A DNA stretch of 64,000 nt from Breviolum minutum Mf 1.05b.01 (taxonomy: Eukaryota; Sar; Dinophyceae; Suessiales; Symbiodiniaceae). The position numbers and the translations under genes were made by a program. Location: the NCBI GenBank assembly GCA_000507305.1, contig DF239206.1, forward strand, positions 202,193-266,192, written 5' to 3'. This document shows, in pieces, positions 58,030-64,000 of the stretch; position 1 is the stretch's first letter; every line of letters begins with the position of its first letter. Under the pieces are notes generated by a model that had not been told where the DNA came from, did not search any database, and saw nothing but the letters and a program-made list of their open reading frames with translations.

Positions 58030-60400
58030 TATCTTAAGCACCAATCAGCTTGGTACCAAGGCACCGTGTTGATGGAGTTCGGCAAATTTTGCTCAACAAA
58101 GGTGGCCATAAATTCCTCCCGCGGGGACGTGGACAGTGGACGTGGCTGAGGCTAAGGCCTTTCCCCCCAGCCATTTCTTCAGCCCATCCCGGTCCCTGCC
58201 AGCATTGAGGACCGATTCGGGAGAGACCCTCCGGAGAGTGCAGTACTCCTGGCCAGAGTCTCATCTTCGAAATTCAAGGGTGCTAAGGTGACATGACTTC
58301 AGCTGTCCCAAACCTGGTAAGCAGTTTGCCATTGCTTGTCGCATTTTAGACCTTTCAGCAGCAACTTGCGAAGCTTTTCTTCATCCTGATAGGTGCAAAT
58401 GTGGGGTTTCAGTTTACTGATAGCGCACAAACATCTCAAAGGCAAATTGAATGGTTGAGAAATTACAAATCTGAAATTAATAATTACAAGTCAATTCCTA
58501 AAATCATTCATTATACCACTTAGAAAATCAACCATTTTTTCTCTGGCCTCGAAGTCGATCTGCCGCCTCAATACCTGTTTTGCTACATCAGCAGCACGTG
58601 TTGCAGCCTTAACAAAGTCGTCAGGACTCAGGTGACTCATCCATCCTTGCAACATCTGGAAACACCAACCGCAACATGGTTTTTAGCTCCTGACCTCCAC
58701 ACGTTTGGAGATCAACGCTTGTGGATCTGGCTTTGGCACAGGCATCACCACCGGCGGTACTGGACGACCAAGGCCAAAGGGTAAAGAACCTTGAGAGCTG
58801 CCTCCCAACTCAAATGAGCAAAACAAAACGTGTTACAGTTGATTATATTGGTTGGTTACTAAGATACTGGCTCATTTTAAATCCTTTACAAACGGCTGGT
58901 GTAATCTCTTCAACCTCGACAACCAGCGTTCTTGTGTCAATGTACCCTGGTGACCTAATGTCGTTGCGGTCTTCGCTCCCATTGCTGAGGTTTGCTGTGA
59001 GATCTGCGCGATCCTGGCAACCTGAGACAACTGAGCAGGGAATCACGTCCATTCAGATCTGCATCTATAGCGTTCATGGTAGATCCTAAACACTGGGCCT
59101 TCTAAGAAAAAAAAAGCGTCCCAAAAATCAAAGATAACTTCACATCTTCTGAGTGATACTCCACTGAGGTTTCGGACTGAGGAGGTATCCACCGGTGGAG
59201 CGCTCGTTGCAGCTGTTCCTTTCACCGAGTCAACAAAGGTCAACCGGTCCCGTATCATCCCCGGTGTCGGAAGACAATCTCCCAAATGCCTGGTTCTTCT
59301 TCTGGTGCTAATAGACCCTCCTCAATAAGAAGCATCTTCACCGGCTTGTGCTGCACTGAATCTCCGATGCCTTGAGATCCAAATCAAAGGCAACTGCTGG
59401 AAGGCGCTGCAATGACCACAACAAAACGCTGGATCGAACAAAGTCTCCGATACGTCGGTCCAATGCAATCAAGCTTCGATACACATACAGATTGCCGCTG
59501 ATGGTGTGAAGAGTGACCTCCTTCCCACTAACACGATACACACCTCGAAGGACAGCAATTTCTTGTACCCAAATCCACAGGTAAGAAACGGAGACTTCAG
59601 AGAAGATTCGATTTGAAACAGCAAAGTCTCAACATCTCTCAATCGAGAGCGAGGTTTTTACTCACCTGTGCACTACTCAACTCCTGTTCTCCATTACCGC
59701 ATTACCTCACAGCGCTGTCCAAGGTGCCATGACTGATCTTTTGCACCATGTTTCGCATGTCAGAACTCAAAGGAGAGCAGGCTTCCTTCATCAACAAATC
59801 GATCAAGTTGTCCACGTCCCCTGGGCGAAGTACTCAAGACCTTATGAGGTCATCTTTCCAAATTAAGCCATACAAAATTTACAAAAAAAGTCATCCATTC
59901 CGGCTATGTTTGAAGGAATGTCAATGAGACTTCAGAATCTGGCTGTATACACAGAGATCAGCAACTGAAAAAAGAAGTCAAAAGTCATGGCAACGCTTCC
60001 ACAGTTTACCACCCTGCCTTCTGGTGATGATTCTGGAACAGCATCACCTAGATGCCAAGCAATGCAGGTTTCCAACCATTACAATGATGTAGAAGGTCGG
60101 TCAAACGGCCAATTTTGGAGCAATAAAACTAAAGTCTACACTTCGTAATCTGAAATCTGCGATGTAGACTGCCAGAAGGTAACAACTCCATTTTTCTGGA
60201 TTCTACACCTTCTTGCAACCAGACCCACAATTCCATCTTCGAAGCACCGGGTTGGCACCTTTTGGGGAAGCGGTCCCTGCCACAGGAGGTGGAGGTGGTA
60301 ATGGTGGCAACGGTGGCAAGCCAGCAGACCTCAATGGGGTTATCTGTTTATCCAAAACAAAAATGCCCCCAAATGGCTGGCCAGGATACCCCCCCTCAAA
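58030..60400 (-). CDS. Unidentified multi-exon gene with polyproline exon
   Basis: Minus-strand exons in order are: about 60370-60225 (TPLRSAGLPPLPPLPPPPPV); 59842-59707 (GDVDNLIDLLMKEACSPLSS ... ISHGTLDSAVR); about 59575-59345 (EIAVLRGVYRVSGKEVTLHT ... RSLIALDRRIGDFVRSS); about 59285-59130 (MIRDRLTFVDSVKGTAATSA); about 59050-58865 (CQDRADLTANLSNGSEDRND ... VEVEEITPAVCKGFK); about 58790-58690 (GSLPFGLGRPVPPVVMPVPK); about 58665-58535 (MLQGWMSHLSPDDFVKAATR ... DFEAREKMVDFLS); and about 58385-58312 (DEEKLRKLLLKGLKCDKQWQ). All look convincingly coding. No domain is recognised apart from the proline-rich segments. One gene is assumed from order and spacing. Confidence 0.5.
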
Positions 60401-60725
60401 TAATGATAAAGGATAAACTGTACATAACTAAGGGGATATAGTATAGCCAATGATTCTCTGATACCACTATTCCCATGAAAACACACCAGTCCTGTGGCCA
60501 AGAAACGCGGCTGCCAAGCGAGCGCAGCCTCTTTGCATGTCCACCTCCAACCAGCGACCCGTCCGCCGTAGAAGCCCAAGCAGCGTGTCGCGCGAGAGAC
60601 AGTGTGGTGGCAAATAAATGCTCGTTCCCTGGGAGGGAAAAGGACATTGACAGAAAGCGATTGAAGCTAACTTATACATTTGGAATTTATTTATAAAGCC
60701 ACCCAACCAAACAAATTGGAATTTG

Positions 60726-63700
60726 TTATTCCTCCCCGTCTCCAGTGACTTTCAAAAAATTGCACATCACCCTCGTGAGAAGTTTCCGCTCCTCTACAAG
60801 CCACTCCAATGCGGCATCTGCCACTTTCGATGGGCTGTCGACTTCCAGCCAATCGCCTCACAAGTTTCAGATTTTTCGTCGCCTCTGTCAACCCTTGGTG
60901 GGTCTTGAAACAACGGAAGGCCTTGAATCCTTGTTCTCAGCAGTCTAGAGAATAGAAATTGGTACAATTACAAGGCGAAGGAGCAAGTCGAGGTCCTCTT
61001 GTCTCGGTGAAATGCCTAAATGCTCCACACACGGCTTTGCAAACTGTTGCAACGGGGGGCCTGGGCCCTCGTCTGTCTGTGGGAAGAGCGGTAGAAGCAA
61101 AGCCTGAATCCGGCTTCCCCAAAAGCACATGCTCAACATTCAATCTGTCTGCATTTTCACCATGACCTCAAGTTCCCTTACTTAGTGACGCAGTTATCCA
61201 GGAGTATCCACTTTCAACCTGTATCGCATTTGGTTGAAGTCTCGAGAAGCAAAAAGAATTGCTTGACTTGCAATACTTAGTTACCCACCTGTTTCTAATC
61301 GAACAGCTCTCATTTGGTCAATTTCGCGCGGACAAGGCTTTCTGATTACATGTCCACGTGAGCGTGAGAGCCCGACAGCGACATCTGGACCCCGATCGGC
61401 AAAAGGTCAATGCTGTATATCCAGTTTGTCTTTTGTAGAAGTCTATATAGTACTAAATTTGCAAAGCTACCCGCTGGCGCCATATTTTCCCCGGTGTGGG
61501 GCGAGCTTGGAAACCACTCTTTAGAGTTCACTAATGAAAAGGTGATGCTATATAGATTCTATGCGTCCAACAGTTCCCATCAAAAAATCTGGATTTTACA
61601 TGCAAACTCCATCCAGATCATCCACCTGCAAACAGCAGACAGCACAACGTTGATGAGTTTTAAGCCTCTCCCTTGTAAAAAGAAATGTTTGTTCCGTTGT
61701 TTTGTATGTCCGTGTTCGTTTTTTTTCGGGGGTGAATTGGATTTATAGAGGTCCTTTAACTTTACAGTAACTGCATTTTTTCTGTGTTTTTGTGCTTTGT
61801 GTCTCTGATACCACGGAACAAAACCACTACCTGCTCCCATCTGGCGACCATGTCAAAACATCCTCTAGCTTTCTGGCATCCTCTTCTGCCGCCACGCACC
61901 ATCAGCAATCTTCCCTCTCACTAACCTCGGCAACCTTCCGAATGCTATCACAGCAACACACTTTCCTTCCAACTTACCCGTGGCAGCCTTCCCTCATGCT
62001 ATTCCGGTACCACACACCCTGATCACACTTCCCGGCTCCCTACCCCGGCAGTTCTCCCAGGCGATTACAGCACCACACACCCCAGTGCAACCCTCGCTAT
62101 GAACGACTGAACAAAAACGGCAGAGTTTGAATCCCAAATTTCCAGCCTTCAAGGGCTCCAATTTCGGCACCCCTGGCTGTGCGAAGATGCTGGCGATGCG
62201 AGCATTGGCCTCCGGTTGTGCCAGGCCGGCACGCTTACCATCTTAGGCTTTTGAGAAACTCAACCTATTTATTCCTTGCTTGGATTGGTGTCATCTATCT
62301 CAATATGCAGAAGTTCAGCAACTCCTGGCATCTCTTGGAGCTGTTGTAAGGAGAGTAATCATTGAAACGCTAGGCAAACTTCTTCGGCATTAAGAATCGA
62401 ATGCTTGACAGTCCGAACCGGGAGCACCTCGCCATTGTATTTCTTGAGGCGATCGGAAAACCAAAAACTCAGCGTCACACACAGCTCAAAAAGCTTAGTC
62501 ATTCAATGCTGAACACATTGTTCAAACCTCATGTCTAGACTGATATGACTTGAAAGATCTTTTGTGCGTTCTTCAGAAGAAGAGAAATGAGGCTTTGATA
62601 ACTTGAGACAACTCCTCCAAGCAATAGTGATTGAGAATTGAAGGTCGATTCCTTACTTGCAGCAAGTAACTCCATGACGGGCCCCTTGTTCTGTACAAAG
62701 AAGAGCCTGTTTTGAAGGTCATTACCTGGGCAGAGGATAGAAGATGATAGAAGTGGAGTTTCAACGTTTCAACCATGGCCATGACAAACAACCAGGTCCC
62801 GAACTCAAGCGATCGAGCACGGGCTCAGTGACTCGCATCCACGAGAAGCGTTGCCGAAGGCTCTGCAAACACAACGCCACAGCAACCAAGAACGCCTGAG
62901 CAGTCAACCAGCTGCACCAGCTATCTTTATTGTATGAATAAGTCGTGAAAAATCCAAATTTCAAAGGTTTCCGGGCCAACTTCAGAGAAGCCAATGTCCA
63001 GCTTCCACAAAATGTCCGCCGCTTGCCGTGCCTCCTTTTTGTGCGCCTGCCTCACTGCTGTGAAAAAGCGCAGCAAGGGATGTTCTGCCCGCGCCAGCGC
63101 ATCCGCCAACGCCAGAGGCGAGGCCGGGAACTGCGGCGCAGAGAAGAACCAGGCATTCAGCTCCTGACACCAACTCTTGATGTATTTAAGCAATCAAAAG
63201 CATCAATGGTCTGAAAAACAAAACTCTTGAGATAATGGTCTCATGAAATGATGATTGAATTTGATGAAACTCTAATGGAGACTGAGTCCAAGAGATCAGC
63301 AGCGTGTTGCAGCAACGGAAGTGACATTCGCTAGACATCAACACTCCATCATTCGTATCTATATCTTAGTCTTAATAAGTTCATCAACCAGACAACAAGG
63401 AGTTCCCATCTAGCTATTTGAGTCGTATCTCCTCGGTGCACTTCACAATTAATGCTTCGATGCGCTCAGGCAGCAAGGGTGTACCTTCTCGGTTCAAGAG
63501 ATTGCCCATTGGTTTGAGAGCAGAGGGAAACCATTGAGCCTTCAACAATTCTTTGTCTTTTTGTACAAATCGAGGTAAGGTCAAACATGCCTGGTTCCAG
63601 CCTGAAGGACTTCCAGAAGCTAGCGTTTCCACACCCAAACCATCCAGAAGTCGCTTCTGAGCAGCCTCAAAACCAAAGACGTAGAAAAATCTGAAAAAAT

Positions 63701-63998
63701 CTAACCCAAACCTGATCAAAAAAAGATCAAGCTTGACAGTTCTTCCGCCAGTACTACATGATGAAGCCTTTTCAGGCAAAAAAAAACAGAAAATCAACAG
63801 ATACGCACCTGACACACCCCATCCGGCCCCATCCACTCTCGACCTCATCCAGGTGCGGCAAAACATGCTCCCCAAGGCCGTCGGCCAAACTGTCCCGCAG
63901 CTGCTTTCGCATCGTCGGAAGCAAGCGCTGAAAACAGGTCGACAAACATTCCTTGCAGGGACCAAAACAGGCACCAAATCTGCCAAACATTTTAGCAC
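60726..63998 (-). CDS. Unidentified multi-exon gene, 5' end beyond the window
   Basis: Exon pieces are: about 63990-63800 (MFGRFGACFGPCKECLSTCF ... GLGEHVLPHLDEVESGWGRM); about 63690-63420 (FFYVFGFEAAQKRLLDGLGV ... GTPLLPERIEALIVKCTEEI); about 63170-62950 (SWCQELNAWFFSAPQFPASP ... RQAADILWKLDIGFSEVGP); about 62930-62800 (SWLTAQAFLVAVALCLQSLR); about 61120-60975 (ALLLPLFPQTDEGPGPPLQQ ... SPRQEDLDLLLRL, GT donor); and about 60840-60726 (VDSPSKVADAALEWLVEERK, ending FLKVTGDGEE with TAA). It looks like a helical, HEAT- or adaptor-like protein, but I recognise no family. Whether 64-62.8 kb and 61.1-60.7 kb are one gene is unproven. An exon candidate at 60.5-60.65 kb (PSQGTSIYLPPHCLSRDTLL) lies past the stop and would belong to the next gene. 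Confidence 0.48.
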
Positions 63999-64000
63999 TG

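Overview
The window reads as nuclear DNA of a dinoflagellate, most likely a Symbiodiniaceae-like or Suessiales genome. The evidence is in the sequence. Genes are cut into many very short exons with invariant AG|G acceptors. By following conserved protein families across the breaks I placed 44 introns, and about 19 of them appear to start with GC or GA instead of GT. Every exon I can assign, from one end of the window to the other, lies on the minus strand. Introns and spacers are full of simple repeats and short palindromic elements. Three single N bases (5092, 19162, 41393) all fall inside repeats and look like collapsed assembly gaps. No bacterial operon, rRNA, tRNA or CRISPR feature is visible.

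Layout, read 5' to 3' on the minus strand (high to low coordinates). 64.0-60.7 kb: an unidentified multi-exon gene that continues past the window edge. 60.4-58.0 kb: an unidentified multi-exon gene with a polyproline exon. 57.8-57.2 kb: the Lys/Glu-rich 3' end of another gene. 56.2-54.7 kb: an alpha/beta hydrolase with its catalytic triad split over separate exons. 54.1-53.2 kb: a TIR-like gene, flanked by a 380-bp direct duplication of the hydrolase 3' end. 51.8-49.6 kb: Derlin gene 1. 49.5-47.9 kb: a SET-domain (SMYD-like) methyltransferase. 46.8-43.8 kb: Derlin gene 2, with the same exon plan as gene 1. 43.0-42.6 kb: two exons of an unknown gene.

From 41.6 to 33 kb there are mostly fragmentary exons, including leucine-rich-repeat pieces, plus a large GTAGTC microsatellite. 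31.2-25.7 kb holds a nearly complete MAP-kinase-like CMGC kinase in about 19 exons. Its activation-loop motif is TGH rather than TxY. 22.3-21.3 kb is a proline/arginine-rich gene. 20.9-18.6 kb carries exons including a WW-like motif. 18.4-15.8 kb is an intact 696-residue polytopic membrane protein fused to a C-terminal TIR-like domain. 14.8-13.1 kb is an unknown gene with an ATCC microsatellite in an intron. 12.2-11.8 kb is a U1A/U2B''-type spliceosomal RRM gene. 10.8-9.7 kb is an intronless ubiquitin-like/FNIP-repeat gene. 9.1-0.5 kb has scattered exons, and the left edge carries a partial CCCH zinc-finger gene.

The genes do not form one pathway. Two Derlins (ERAD), two TIR-like proteins, a kinase, a spliceosomal protein and a SET protein stand side by side, as expected for a co-oriented dinoflagellate gene array. 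The most unusual items are the membrane-anchored TIR-like fusion, the TGH kinase, the paired Derlin genes with swapped donor types, and an intron bounded by a 9-nt direct repeat. Exon boundaries are my own inference from protein conservation and phase; no transcript data were available.
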